This document shows, piece by piece, positions 52,447 through 60,757 of a stretch of DNA of 64,000 nt. Source of the stretch: Alphaproteobacteria bacterium (GTDB lineage Bacteria > Pseudomonadota > Alphaproteobacteria > Micropepsales > Micropepsaceae); NCBI GenBank assembly GCA_015654635.1, contig JAATGP010000022.1, positions 1-64,000 of the forward strand. Reading direction: 5' to 3'. Under the pieces are notes generated by a model. That model ran no database searches and was not told the DNA's origin. It worked only from the letters and a program-made list of their open reading frames with translations. The position numbers and the translations under genes were made by a program. Each line of letters opens with the position of its first letter. Position 1 is the first letter of the stretch.

Positions 52447-53285
52447 TGAACGCCCACGACTACTCGCATTTGGCCAATGTACTGCGTCGACGAACTGGCA
52501 TCGTGCTGCCCGAGAAAAAGGCCAGCATGATCGAAACACGGCTCGCGCCGGTGGTGCGCCGGTTCGGCTTCCGGGATGTGGGGTCACTGCTAAGGGAACT
52601 GCATTACGGCCATGAAGCGTTGGTGCAGGCCGTGATCGAGGCTATGACGACAAACGACTCGGCCTTCTTCCGTGAGCGGCGCACGATGGAAGAATTCCGC
52701 GATATCGTTCTGCCCAAGCTCATGATCGAGCGCGCCGCCAGCAAACAGCTGCGCATCTGGTGCGCGGCCTGCGCGGCGGGCCAAGAGCCGTACTCAATCG
52801 CCATGTTGCTTGCGGATGCGGGTCTTGCCGAGCAAGGTTGGGCGATCACGCTCATTGCCACTGACATCAATTCCCAGATGATCGCGCGTGCCGAACAAGG
52901 GCTTTTCACGCAATTGGAAGTGCAGCGCGGCTTGCCGATTCGCCGTCTGGCCGTTCACTTCACGCAGGAAGACGACAATTGGCGGATCTCCGAACGCCTG
53001 CGCCGCATGGTGACGTTCCGCACCTTCAACCTGCTCGATTCCTACGGTTGGTTGCCCGATTGCGACGTTGTATTCTGCCGCAACGTGCTTATGTACTTTG
53101 ACGCCAAGACGCGCGTCTCGGTGCTTGATCGCATCGGTGAGATACTCGCTCCCGACGGCGCGCTGCTCGTCGGTCCCGCGGAATCGCATCTCGGTTACGA
53201 GCTTGGTTACGTCGCTGCCGAGAGTGCACCAGGTCTACTTTATAAAAACAGACCCGTGCCCCTCAGGCGGCGTCTTGCCGGCTAG
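52443..53285 (+). CDS. cheR: Chemotaxis protein methyltransferase CheR
   Basis: This 280-aa SAM-dependent enzyme methylates glutamates on chemoreceptors. An N-terminal helical domain (residues 1-75) is followed by the methyltransferase fold: TTNDSAFFRERRTMEEF, the SAM motif IWCAACAAGQEPYSIAMLL (usual form WxAaxStGeEPYSiAm), ATDINSQMIARAEQGLF and FCRNVLMYFDAKTRVSVLDRI. Its start overlaps the cheY-like stop (ATGA). Confidence 0.93.
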   Translation: MMNAHDYSHLANVLRRRTGIVLPEKKASMIETRLAPVVRRFGFRDVGSLLRELHYGHEALVQAVIEAMTTNDSAFFRERRTMEEFRDIVLPKLMIERAASKQLRIWCAACAAGQEPYSIAMLLADAGLAEQGWAITLIATDINSQMIARAEQGLFTQLEVQRGLPIRRLAVHFTQEDDNWRISERLRRMVTFRTFNLLDSYGWLPDCDVVFCRNVLMYFDAKTRVSVLDRIGEILAPDGALLVGPAESHLGYELGYVAAESAPGLLYKNRPVPLRRRLAG

Positions 53286-53642
53286 CGTTTTCGCCCTGAC
53301 ACCGACAAAGACTGTGACTGGTGGCTTTGCTATCGGGCTTTGGCGACGCGGGATGCGCGCTTTGACGGTCGGTTGTTCGTGGCTATTACCTCGACCACTG
53401 TTGGTATGCTATGACGGCTCATTCACAGATCATGATTATGGTTCGGAGTTATCGCTAGGCATAGGAAGCGCCCTATAGGGGAACTGGCGCTAGCCCATTT
53501 GCCAACGTTTGGGTGTTCTGCCAAAGAAGCGCACCTCAAGGCAGCCTGTAGCGGAATATACTGATGACGGGATGTTGCGATTTGGTGGCAATTTCCCTTT
53601 GGCCGTTATCGAACCGTCGCAGTTCGCGACCAGATTGCAGCT
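53286..53642. other. 357-bp intergenic region upstream of phoR
   Basis: This gap should hold the phoR promoter. A degenerate Pho-box-like element is at 53411-53428. No gene is seen. Confidence 0.45.
53411..53428 (-). promoter_or_regulatory. Degenerate Pho-box-like element
   Basis: On the minus strand it reads CTGTGAA-TGAG-CCGTCAT, two heptamers matching the CTGTCAT consensus at 11 of 14 positions with the standard 4-bp gap. It is 215 bp upstream of phoR and inverted relative to it, so autoregulation by PhoB is only possible, not clear. Confidence 0.3.
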
Positions 53643-54971
53643 ATGATGTCCGCGAACGCGAATCGATATGCGGTGTACGGAATGGCAAAGGACGCGGCGT
53701 TCTGGGCCAACCTTCGGCGTATTCTCTGGGCCGCCACAGCATCGCTGCTGCTGGGCGCGGTTCTTTATGTCTGGGGCGGACCGCGGGGTCTTATTGCGGC
53801 GGCAGTCATTATGGCAACGGCGGCCATCTCCGCCAGTATCGGCGAGCGGCGGCCGGCACGTGTACCGGTCGAAGTCCCCGTCCAGAATGATCTGACCGTG
53901 CTGCCACCTCTGGCGCGTGAAATGCTGGAGCGCCTACCTGATCCCTTGATGCTCGTTAATGCCGGCGACCGGGTATTTTTCGCCAACCGCGCCATGCGCG
54001 ATGTGATTGGTGTTGGTATCGAGCGCAAGCATGTTTCCGCCGTATTGCGCAATCCATCGATCCTTGAGGCCTTGGCGCGTACTGGCCAGAGCGGCGAGCC
54101 GAACGCTATCGATTTCGTGGTTCGCGTGCCGATTGAGCGGCATTACCAGGCCTTTACCGCACGTGTTTCCAGCGAACCATCGGTGGTTATGCTGTTGATG
54201 CATGATCTAACGTCGATCAAACGCACGGAACAAATGCGGGTCGATTTTATCGCCAATGCGAGCCACGAATTGCGCACACCGCTTGCCGCTGTTGCTGGCT
54301 TCATTGAAACTCTGAAGGGACCTGCCAGGGACGACGTCCTCGCTCGCGATAAGTTCCTCGACATTATGGCCGTAGAAGCCGAGCGCATGCGCCGGCTGAT
54401 CGAGGACCTCATGTCGTTGACCCGAATCGAGTTGAACGAACATGTCCCTCCGCGCGGGGAGGCTTCCGTTGAGGCGATTGTACGCCAAGCCGCCGCCGCA
54501 CTTTCCCCACTCGCTAAGGCTGACGGCATCAACATTATTGTGGATGTCGCCGAAACGCTGCCGAACGTTACTGGTGAGCGGGACGAGCTGGTCCAGATTT
54601 TCCAAAACCTCATACACAATGCGATCAAGTATGGTCGCGAGAATGGAGAGGTTCGAATCACGCTGCGGCAGCAAGCTGCAACCGGTCGTCGAGGCCCCGA
54701 ATCCTTTGTCATCGCCAGCGTTAAGGATGAAGGTGAGGGTATTCCTGCCGAAGCGATCCCCCGTTTGACGGAGCGCTTTTACCGCGTCGATGTGAAGCGC
54801 AGCCGGGAACGTGGCGGCACGGGGCTCGGCCTAGCTATCGTCAAACACATCGTCAATCGGCATAACGGTAAGATGCAGATAGAGAGCCGTCTTGGCGAAG
54901 GCTCGACCTTTACCATCACTTTGCCGACGGTAAGAAAGCAGGCCGACGCACCTGTCATGGAAGTGTTATAA
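53643..54971 (+). CDS. phoR: Phosphate regulon sensor histidine kinase PhoR
   Basis: This 442-aa membrane kinase has two N-terminal hydrophobic helices (about residues 25-65), a PAS domain (LPDPLMLVNAGDRVFFANRAMRDVIG, from about 98), a HisKA domain with His208 in NASHELRTPLAAVAGFIETL, and an ATPase domain (NLIHNAIKYG, VKDEGEGIP, RGGTGLGLAIVKHIVNRHNG). It phosphorylates PhoB under phosphate limitation. phoU and phoB follow. No RBS stands out at the ATG pair at 53643, and 53682 is a possible internal start. Confidence 0.9.
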   Translation: MMSANANRYAVYGMAKDAAFWANLRRILWAATASLLLGAVLYVWGGPRGLIAAAVIMATAAISASIGERRPARVPVEVPVQNDLTVLPPLAREMLERLPDPLMLVNAGDRVFFANRAMRDVIGVGIERKHVSAVLRNPSILEALARTGQSGEPNAIDFVVRVPIERHYQAFTARVSSEPSVVMLLMHDLTSIKRTEQMRVDFIANASHELRTPLAAVAGFIETLKGPARDDVLARDKFLDIMAVEAERMRRLIEDLMSLTRIELNEHVPPRGEASVEAIVRQAAAALSPLAKADGINIIVDVAETLPNVTGERDELVQIFQNLIHNAIKYGRENGEVRITLRQQAATGRRGPESFVIASVKDEGEGIPAEAIPRLTERFYRVDVKRSRERGGTGLGLAIVKHIVNRHNGKMQIESRLGEGSTFTITLPTVRKQADAPVMEVL

Positions 54972-55036
54972 AAACATCGCATACCGATTGCGTTGTCGGT
55001 GTGAATAGTGCGGCAACGAGGAAGTGGGCGAACGTC

Positions 55037-55753
55037 ATGGCGGAACACACTGTAAAGGCCTTTACCGAGCAGCTTGAAGCTTTGGCATCGTCAGTCGCCC
55101 AGATGGGTGGGCTCGCCGAGGCCCAATTGGCCGACTCGATCGACGCCATCGCGAAACGCGATACTGCGCGAGCTGAGGCTGTGGTTGGTGCCGACCGCAA
55201 GGTGGACGAGCTACAACAGCAGATCGAAGAGCAGGCGCTGAAGGTCTTGGCTTTGCGCCAGCCGATGGCAGTCGATCTGCGTGAGACTCTTGCCGCGATC
55301 AAGATCGCGGGTGAGCTCGAGCGGATCGGCGACCTTGCCAAGAACATCGCTAAGCGTGCCATCGTGCTCAATCGCGAACAGCCGATCCGTCTGGCCCAGA
55401 GCTTGGCGCGGATGGGCGGGCAGTCTTTAGCCCAGCTCAAACTCGTTCTCGATGCCTATTCGGATCGCGACGCCGACTCCGCCCAGTTGGTCTGGAAGCA
55501 GGACGGCGAAATCGATGAAATGTACAACAGCCTGTTCCGCGAGCTTCTCACCTATATGATGGAAGATCCGCGGACGATCGGTCTGTGCACGCATTTTCTC
55601 TTCATCGCCAAGAATGTCGAGCGCGCTGGCGACCACTGCACCAACATTGCCGAAGTTGTCTACCACATGGTGACCGGCAATCATTTGACCATTGACCGTC
55701 CTAAAGGCGACGTCACCGCCCAGACTGACGTGCGTCTTGAAAAAAAGGACTAA
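55037..55753 (+). CDS. phoU: Phosphate-signalling protein PhoU
   Basis: This 238-aa helical protein has two PhoU repeats: EHTVKAFTEQLEALASSVAQMGGLAEAQLADSIDAI and, in the second half, YMMEDPRTIGLCTHFLFIAKNVERAGDHCTNIAEVVYHMVTG, containing the ExxxD metal motif (ERAGD). It links the Pst transporter to PhoR, keeping PhoB off when phosphate is plentiful. The ATG at 55037 matches the family start; a GTG at 55001 in the same frame lacks support. It sits between phoR and phoB, with phoB starting three bases after its stop. Confidence 0.93.
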   Translation: MAEHTVKAFTEQLEALASSVAQMGGLAEAQLADSIDAIAKRDTARAEAVVGADRKVDELQQQIEEQALKVLALRQPMAVDLRETLAAIKIAGELERIGDLAKNIAKRAIVLNREQPIRLAQSLARMGGQSLAQLKLVLDAYSDRDADSAQLVWKQDGEIDEMYNSLFRELLTYMMEDPRTIGLCTHFLFIAKNVERAGDHCTNIAEVVYHMVTGNHLTIDRPKGDVTAQTDVRLEKKD

Positions 55754-55756
55754 GCC

Positions 55757-56458
55757 ATGAAGCCGTCGGTGCTAGTTGCCGAGGACGAAAGCGCCCTTGT
55801 CACGCTGCTCCGATACAACTTGGAGCGTGAAGGCTATCGCGTACTTGAGGCAATGGACGGGGAAGAAGCCCTGCTCGTTGCAGCGGAAGAAAAGCCTGAC
55901 CTCGTTCTCCTGGATTGGATGTTGCCGCAGCTCTCGGGTATCGAGGTCTGTCGGCGCCTGCGCAGCCGCCAGGAAACCCGCAATGTGCCGATCATCATGC
56001 TGACGGCGCGCGGCGAAGAGACGGATCGCATTCGCGGTCTCGACACCGGCGCTGACGACTACCTCACCAAGCCGTTCTCGATGATGGAGCTTCTAGCCCG
56101 CCTGCGGGCCGTAATGCGCCGTATCCGGCCAAGTTTGGCAGAAGATGTCGTCGTTGTTGGCGACATCGAAATGGACCGCGCCGCTCATCGCGTACGCCGG
56201 GCGGGCAAGGAAGTTCACCTTGGCCCCACCGAATACAAACTTCTGGATCATCTGATCCAGCATCCTGGCCGCGTCTTCTCGCGCGAGCAGCTCTTGGATG
56301 CGGTTTGGGGTTCGGACGTCTATGTCGAGGCGCGGACGGTGGACGTCCATGTCGGCCGTTTGCGCAAGGCGCTCAATATCGAGGGTACGGCAGACCCCAT
56401 TCGGACGGTGCGCTCCGCCGGATATGCACTAGAAGACACGCCAGTCCCGGCGGTTTGA
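55757..56458 (+). CDS. phoB: Phosphate regulon response regulator PhoB
   Basis: This 233-aa OmpR/PhoB-type regulator has a receiver domain (acidic AEDESALVTLLRYNLEREGY; Asp53 in LLDWMLPQLSG; Thr in MLTARGEE; Lys in YLTKPFS) and a winged helix (LGPTEYKLLDHLIQHPGRVFSREQLLDAVWGSDVYVEARTVDVHVGRLRKAL). It binds Pho boxes and activates phosphate-scavenging genes. It is the third gene of the phoR-phoU-phoB operon; pstSCAB is not in this window. Confidence 0.94.
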   Translation: MKPSVLVAEDESALVTLLRYNLEREGYRVLEAMDGEEALLVAAEEKPDLVLLDWMLPQLSGIEVCRRLRSRQETRNVPIIMLTARGEETDRIRGLDTGADDYLTKPFSMMELLARLRAVMRRIRPSLAEDVVVVGDIEMDRAAHRVRRAGKEVHLGPTEYKLLDHLIQHPGRVFSREQLLDAVWGSDVYVEARTVDVHVGRLRKALNIEGTADPIRTVRSAGYALEDTPVPAV

Positions 56459-56496
56459 ACCGCCAGGATCTGTGTCGATCTGGCCCCGTAGTCGCC

Positions 56497-56676
56497 CTAG
56501 GGTGTACCGCAAATCTTCCGCGCATAGCGGTCACGCAGAAGATTGTGCAGCGGATCGTGCGCACTTGGCGCCGCAACGCGCGGCAGCGACTTCGGCGCGG
56601 GCGCCATGCTCTTCACCGTGATGGGCTTGGCTGCAGCGACGGGCTTGGCTTTGGGCTTGTTCGACGTTTTTTTCAT
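56497..56676 (-). CDS. Small basic Lys/Ala/Pro-rich protein downstream of gcrA (59 aa)
   Basis: A 59-codon frame on the minus strand starts MKKTSNKPKAKPVAAAKPIT and ends with a more folded-looking tail (AHDPLHNLLRDRYARKICGTP). The third codon positions are strongly G/C, as in neighbouring genes, which supports real coding. The N-terminal half resembles the disordered basic tails of histone H1-like or other DNA-binding proteins. It begins 45 bp after the gcrA stop on the same strand and may share its transcript. Family and role are unknown. No clear RBS. Confidence 0.55.
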   Translation of the reverse strand: MKKTSNKPKAKPVAAAKPITVKSMAPAPKSLPRVAAPSAHDPLHNLLRDRYARKICGTP

Positions 56677-56721
56677 GCGCGCGAGACTATCACAATCTCG
56701 CGCGCAATACTGCTGCGTTTC

Positions 56722-57171
56722 TCAGCTCGCGATTTTATCGCGGCGCTGCTGTTGCGGCTGGTAGGCTTTGCGGGCGTGAGCCTCGCAGTAGGGCGAGCCG
56801 GATTTGGGATTGCGGCCGCAGAAGTGAAACTCGTTCTCGGAAGGATCGCCGATCGGCCAACGGCACATGCGGTCATTGATGGTCAGCACGGTGGCGAAAT
56901 TGCCGTCGTCGAGGGTCAGCGGATCCTCTTCGACGATCGGGGCGGGCGGGATGTGCGGGCGGATCGAAACGCGCGGCGTCACGGGAAGACGCGGCCGCTC
57001 GATACGCGAGGGCGATGCCCGACCGGCGAGGCCGAGGCGGTGGACCTTGCCAATCACCGCGTTGCGGGTCACCCCACCGAGGGCGCGGGCGATCTGACTG
57101 GCCGAAAGGCCTTCGGTCCAAAGATTCTTGAGCTGTTCGACGCGATCATCCGTCCAATTGGCCTGGGTCAT
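56722..57171 (-). CDS. gcrA: Cell-cycle regulator GcrA
   Basis: This 149-aa alphaproteobacterial transcription factor works with sigma-70 at promoters bearing methylated GANTC sites. The N-terminal DNA-binding helices read WTDDRVEQLKNLWTEGLSASQIARALGGVTRNAVIGKVHRLGLAGR (residues 6-51). A Pro-rich linker leads to the C-terminal sigma-binding domain with CRWPIGDPSENEFHFCGRNPKSGSPYCEAHARKAYQP. The ATG at 57171 has AAAGGAG upstream. It is divergent from argD, with three GANTC sites between them. Confidence 0.94.
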   Translation of the reverse strand: MTQANWTDDRVEQLKNLWTEGLSASQIARALGGVTRNAVIGKVHRLGLAGRASPSRIERPRLPVTPRVSIRPHIPPAPIVEEDPLTLDDGNFATVLTINDRMCRWPIGDPSENEFHFCGRNPKSGSPYCEAHARKAYQPQQQRRDKIAS

Positions 57172-57271
57172 GCGGCGCTCCTTTTGGCCATCTGCCACCA
57201 CCTATCGTAGCGGCTCATGGCCCGCGCACAAGACATTGGGGGCACCCACTAGGGCTTCGTCCACAGGAACC

Positions 57272-57326
57272 GACTCAGTGCCCAAACACGCTCCCACGCT
57301 GCAAAATCCTTCGTGATTCCAAGACT
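57272..57326. promoter_or_regulatory. Cluster of three GANTC (CcrM) sites between gcrA and argD
   Basis: GACTC at 57272-57276, GATTC at 57314-57318 and GACTC at 57322-57326 lie within 55 bp of the divergent promoter region. Such clusters mark CcrM-methylated, GcrA-responsive promoters in related bacteria. The gcrA gene itself is 100 bp away. Confidence 0.5.
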
Positions 57327-57433
57327 CTGCCTGCGTCTCAGGGACGTCCTGATGCGACTTTGCTTGTTACAAGGGGCCAAAACCGATAAAGCCCGCTTGG
57401 TTATCCACAATAGTAGACGGCCAGGAGGTCAAC

Positions 57434-58627
57434 GTGTTTCCGCAAGTGCTCCCCACCTATAACCGGACGGAGATTGCTTTCGTCCGTGGCGAAGGACCTT
57501 ACCTTTTCGCCGAGGATGGGAAGCGATATCTGGATTTCGGTGCCGGTATTGCGGTCAATGCCTTTGGCCACGCCCATCCCGTTTTGGTCGCCGCGCTCAC
57601 TGAGCAGGCGCATAAACTGTGGCATACCTCCAACCTTTACCGCGTTCCGGGACAGGAGAGCCTCGCCAAGCGGCTTACAGAAGTCACATTCGCCGACACC
57701 TGTTTTTTCACCAATTCGGGTGTCGAGGCTTGCGAACTGGCCTGGAAGATGGCGCGGCGCTATCAGTTCGTCAGCGGCCATCCCGAGCGCTTCCGCATCA
57801 TCTGCTTCGAAGGCGCTTTCCATGGCCGCACCATGGCTGCTATCGCGGCGGGCGGAAATGTCAAATATCTGGAAGGCTTCGGCCCCAAGGTAGAAGGCTT
57901 TGACAGTATCGCGCCAGGCGATCTGAAGGCGGTGGAAGCGGCCATCGGGCCGGAGACAGCCGCCGTTCTGATCGAGCCCATCCAGGGCGAGGGTGGCGTC
58001 CGCGTGATGACGCCGGACTATATGCGCGGGCTTCGCAAACTCTGCGACGAGCACGGCATTTTGCTCATCCTCGACGAAGTGCAGACGGGCGTTGGCCGCA
58101 CCGGCAAGCTCTTTGCTCATGAATGGGCGGGTATCACACCTGACATTATGCCGATTGCCAAAGCGATTGGCGGCGGCTTTCCGGTCGGTGCCTTGCTTGC
58201 CACGGCAGAAGCGGCCAAAGGCATGACGGCGGGCACTCATGGCTCGACCTATGGCGGCAATCCACTAGCGATGGCGGTTGCCAATGCGGCGTTGGCGCTG
58301 GTGCTGGAACCGCAGTTCATTCCCCTTGTAGCGGCCATTGCCAATTATCTGCAGCAGCAGCTTGGCCAACTCCTGGCCGACCATCCCACGGTGTTCGAGG
58401 AAGTTCGTGGCCAAGGGCTTCTCCTCGGCCTCAAGCTGAAGGTGCCGAACACCGAATTCGTTACGGCAGCCCGCCACGAAGGCCTCCTGGTGGTCGGTGC
58501 CGGCGACAATGTGGTGCGCCTTTTGCCGCCGCTTATCATCAACGAAACCCATGTGCGGGAGGCCGTGACCAAGCTCGCGGCTGCCGCTACTTCTTTTGAA
58601 CCCAAAGCAAAGACTGACGCAGCATGA
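57434..58627 (+). CDS. argD: Acetylornithine/succinyldiaminopimelate aminotransferase
   Basis: This 397-aa class-III PLP aminotransferase makes N-acetylornithine in arginine synthesis. Key elements are [18 protein letters not shown], the cofactor-stacking region [18 protein letters not shown], the Asp of [14 protein letters not shown] and the Schiff-base Lys243 in [13 protein letters not shown]. It starts at GTG with a consensus AGGAGG. argF overlaps its stop by 4 bp. Confidence 0.94.
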   Translation: MFPQVLPTYNRTEIAFVRGEGPYLFAEDGKRYLDFGAGIAVNAFGHAHPVLVAALTEQAHKLWHTSNLYRVPGQESLAKRLTEVTFADTCFFTNSGVEACELAWKMARRYQFVSGHPERFRIICFEGAFHGRTMAAIAAGGNVKYLEGFGPKVEGFDSIAPGDLKAVEAAIGPETAAVLIEPIQGEGGVRVMTPDYMRGLRKLCDEHGILLILDEVQTGVGRTGKLFAHEWAGITPDIMPIAKAIGGGFPVGALLATAEAAKGMTAGTHGSTYGGNPLAMAVANAALALVLEPQFIPLVAAIANYLQQQLGQLLADHPTVFEEVRGQGLLLGLKLKVPNTEFVTAARHEGLLVVGAGDNVVRLLPPLIINETHVREAVTKLAAAATSFEPKAKTDAA

Positions 58628-59562
58628 GCACGCTCCCTGTGAGACATTTTCTCGACATCGCCGATCACGACGCCGCCACCCTCACCGCCATCCTGACCGA
58701 GGCCCGCCGCCGTAAAGCCGCCCGCGTTGGCCTGCACAAGGGCGTGCCCGATGCCGACAAGCCGCTTGAGGGCCATGTGCTGGCGATGATCTTCGACAAG
58801 CAGTCGACGCGAACCCGCATCTCCTTCGATGTCGGTATGCGCCAGCTTGGCGGCACCACCATCATGCTGACCGGCGGCGAAATGCAGCTCGCCCGTGAGG
58901 AAACCATTGCCGATACCTCCCGCGTCATCTCGCGCTATGTCGATGCGGTGATGATCCGCCTGCTCGACCACGAAATGGTGCTGGATCTGGCCGCCAATGC
59001 GACCATTCCGGTGATCAACGGCCTGACCAAGCTGTCCCATCCCTGTCAGGTGATGGCCGATCTGATGACCTTTGAAGAACTGAAGGGACCGATCGCGGGC
59101 CGGGTCGTAGCTTGGAGCGGCGATGCCAACAACACCTGCACCTCTTGGGTCCATGCCGCGGTGAAGATGGGCTTTTCCTTGCGCGTGGCCGCGCCGGTGG
59201 AACTCTCCGCGCGCCCTGCTTTGCGCGAATGGGTCAAGGCCAACAAAGGCGATGTCGTCTTCACCGACAATGCGGAAACCGCTGTGGCCGAGGCCGAATG
59301 CGTCATCTCCGACGCTTGGGTCTCGATGGGCGATGAAGATTCCACCAAACGCCACAACTTGCTCAAGCCTTACCAAGTCAATGCCAAGCTGATGGCGCGG
59401 GCCGACAAGGATGCCATCTTCATGCATTGCCTGCCGGCCCATCGCGGCGAAGAGGTGACCGACGGCATCATCGACGGGCCGCAATCCGCCGTCTGGGAAG
59501 AAGCCGAAAACCGCCTGCACGTGCAGAAGGCAATCCTGGCCTGGTGCCTGGGGAAGATTTGA
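58624..59562 (+). CDS. argF: Ornithine carbamoyltransferase
   Basis: This 312-aa enzyme forms citrulline from ornithine and carbamoyl phosphate. Carbamoyl-phosphate binding is shown by [20 protein letters not shown] (STRTR motif, about residues 59-65). Further motifs are [16 protein letters not shown] (HPxQ), SMGDED and [19 protein letters not shown] with the catalytic Cys. It is translationally coupled to argD. Confidence 0.95.
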   Translation: MSTLPVRHFLDIADHDAATLTAILTEARRRKAARVGLHKGVPDADKPLEGHVLAMIFDKQSTRTRISFDVGMRQLGGTTIMLTGGEMQLAREETIADTSRVISRYVDAVMIRLLDHEMVLDLAANATIPVINGLTKLSHPCQVMADLMTFEELKGPIAGRVVAWSGDANNTCTSWVHAAVKMGFSLRVAAPVELSARPALREWVKANKGDVVFTDNAETAVAEAECVISDAWVSMGDEDSTKRHNLLKPYQVNAKLMARADKDAIFMHCLPAHRGEEVTDGIIDGPQSAVWEEAENRLHVQKAILAWCLGKI

Positions 59563-59575
59563 ACTGGTTCTTCTG

Positions 59576-59595
59576 ACCTCCCCTTGCGGGGAGGT
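59576..59595 (+). terminator. Hairpin after argF
   Basis: ACCTCCCC-TTGC-GGGGAGGT is a perfect 8-bp stem with a 4-base loop, 14 bp after the argF stop. It lacks a T-run and leads into further GC-rich symmetry, so it may belong to an intergenic repeat that also ends transcription. Confidence 0.5.
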
Positions 59596-59835
59596 CGGAG
59601 AGCGAAGCAATCCGGGGGGCAGACCTACCCCGTGAGACTTCCCCCACCCGATCCGACTTCGCTGCGCTACACCGGATCGGCCCCCCCCGCGAGGGGGAGG
59701 CCCCGGGGGCGTGCGAAAACAATTCACTTTTTGCCCTGTAACTATCTGATATCGAAGAATTATCGCCTTACACCTTGCGCGCAATAAGGGCGCCTGGAGC
59801 GACCTGAGCGCTACGCAGAAGTCGATTGGCTTCAG

Positions 59836-59949
59836 CAAGATAATTGTTATGCGAAAAATATGGGGGAGGGAGCGCTAAGAATTCTTCTGCTGCGCCGGCG
59901 AAAGCCAAGCGTCCAAATTTGAATTCAAATACTGCGTTTTCTCTGTATC
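59836..59949 (+). repeat. Dispersed 110-bp repeat, copy B
   Basis: It starts CAAGATAATTGTTAT (15 bases identical to copy A) and ends with a CGTCCAAATTTGAATTCAAA block followed by GTATC. The block contains a perfect 14-bp palindrome ATTTGAATTCAAAT, which in copy A has one change. Confidence 0.65.
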
Positions 59950-60118
59950 CTTATGATAGAACACAATAATCGTGAGCTGAAATGGCGTCCTGGTGGGTGC
60001 TTGGAGGGCGCACCGGATTGCCATGCGTTTTGAACATTTTCACCGGGTCAAAGAGCCTTAAAGAGGTAAGTAAAGCCGGCCGCTTTTCAAGGCGACCGCT
60101 GCCCAGGAGAGGAAGCCC

Positions 60119-60709
60119 ATGACGCCGCGTACGCTGCTGTCCCTCGCGGGGCACGAACCCAAGCTGCCGCTCTGGAGCGATGCCGCACTGGTCCTGATCG
60201 ATTATCAGAACGAATATCTCGCTGGGCCTTTGCAACTGCCCGAAGCGGCCAAGGCGATTGCCGCTGCCGAGCGGGTATTGCTGGCGGCGCGCATCAGAGG
60301 CGCCCGCATCATCCATGTTTTGCACAAAGGGACTGCTGGCAGCCTATTCGATCGCGCGGCTTGGGGCGGCGAGCCCATCGACCCCCTAAAACCGGAAGCG
60401 GGCGAGGCGGTGGTTGAGAAAAGCGCGCCTTCCAGCTTCTTTGAAACCGATCTCGCCGAGCGCCTGGGCGGGGCGGGGACATCCGTCGTTTTCATGGGCT
60501 TCATGACCCACATGTGTGTCTCGACCACGGTGCGGGCGGCGCTGGATTATGGCTATGTCTCGACCGTGGTCGCCGATGCCTGCGCCACCCGCGACCTGCC
60601 CAGTTCAGACGGCGGCACCATTCCCGCGGCGGTGCTGCACGCGGCGGAGTTGGCGGCCCTCAGCGACCGCTTCGCCGGTATTTTTAGCGCCGCGGATTTC
60701 CTGGGCTGA
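60119..60709 (+). CDS. Isochorismatase-family cysteine hydrolase
   Basis: This 196-aa hydrolase has the triad of the nicotinamidase/isochorismatase superfamily: Asp28 in ALVLIDYQNEY, Lys101 in VVEKSAPSSFF and Cys133 in GFMTHMCVSTTVRAA. The family acts on amides or isochorismate; the substrate cannot be read here. It is preceded by AGGAGAGGAAG and a long repeat-rich leader, and by position lies between argF and hslO, which are neighbours in many Alphaproteobacteria, so it may be an insertion. Confidence 0.88.
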   Translation: MTPRTLLSLAGHEPKLPLWSDAALVLIDYQNEYLAGPLQLPEAAKAIAAAERVLLAARIRGARIIHVLHKGTAGSLFDRAAWGGEPIDPLKPEAGEAVVEKSAPSSFFETDLAERLGGAGTSVVFMGFMTHMCVSTTVRAALDYGYVSTVVADACATRDLPSSDGGTIPAAVLHAAELAALSDRFAGIFSAADFLG

Positions 60710-60757
60710 AGGGCCCAGCGTTGAAGTTTGCTCCCGAACACCTATATCCCTGCGATC

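Larger units (their letters stand above)
59563..60118. other. 556-bp intergenic region rich in repeats
   Basis: The left 150 bp consist of GC-rich inverted repeats: a terminator-like hairpin, then GATCCG ... CGGATC arms and runs of C and G. The repeat copy at 59836-59949 follows. No gene is seen. AGGAGAGGAAGCC just before 60119 is the RBS of the next gene. Confidence 0.6.

Noticed and set aside
59576..59720. Possible short CRISPR-like or tandem repeat array after argF
   Set aside because: The symmetry is inverted rather than direct and evenly spaced, and there are no unique spacers; it reads as GC-rich intergenic palindromes.
58345..59838. 497-codon minus-strand frame across argD/argF and the following gap
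   Set aside because: It opposes two well-supported enzymes and runs into repeat DNA; no motif supports it.
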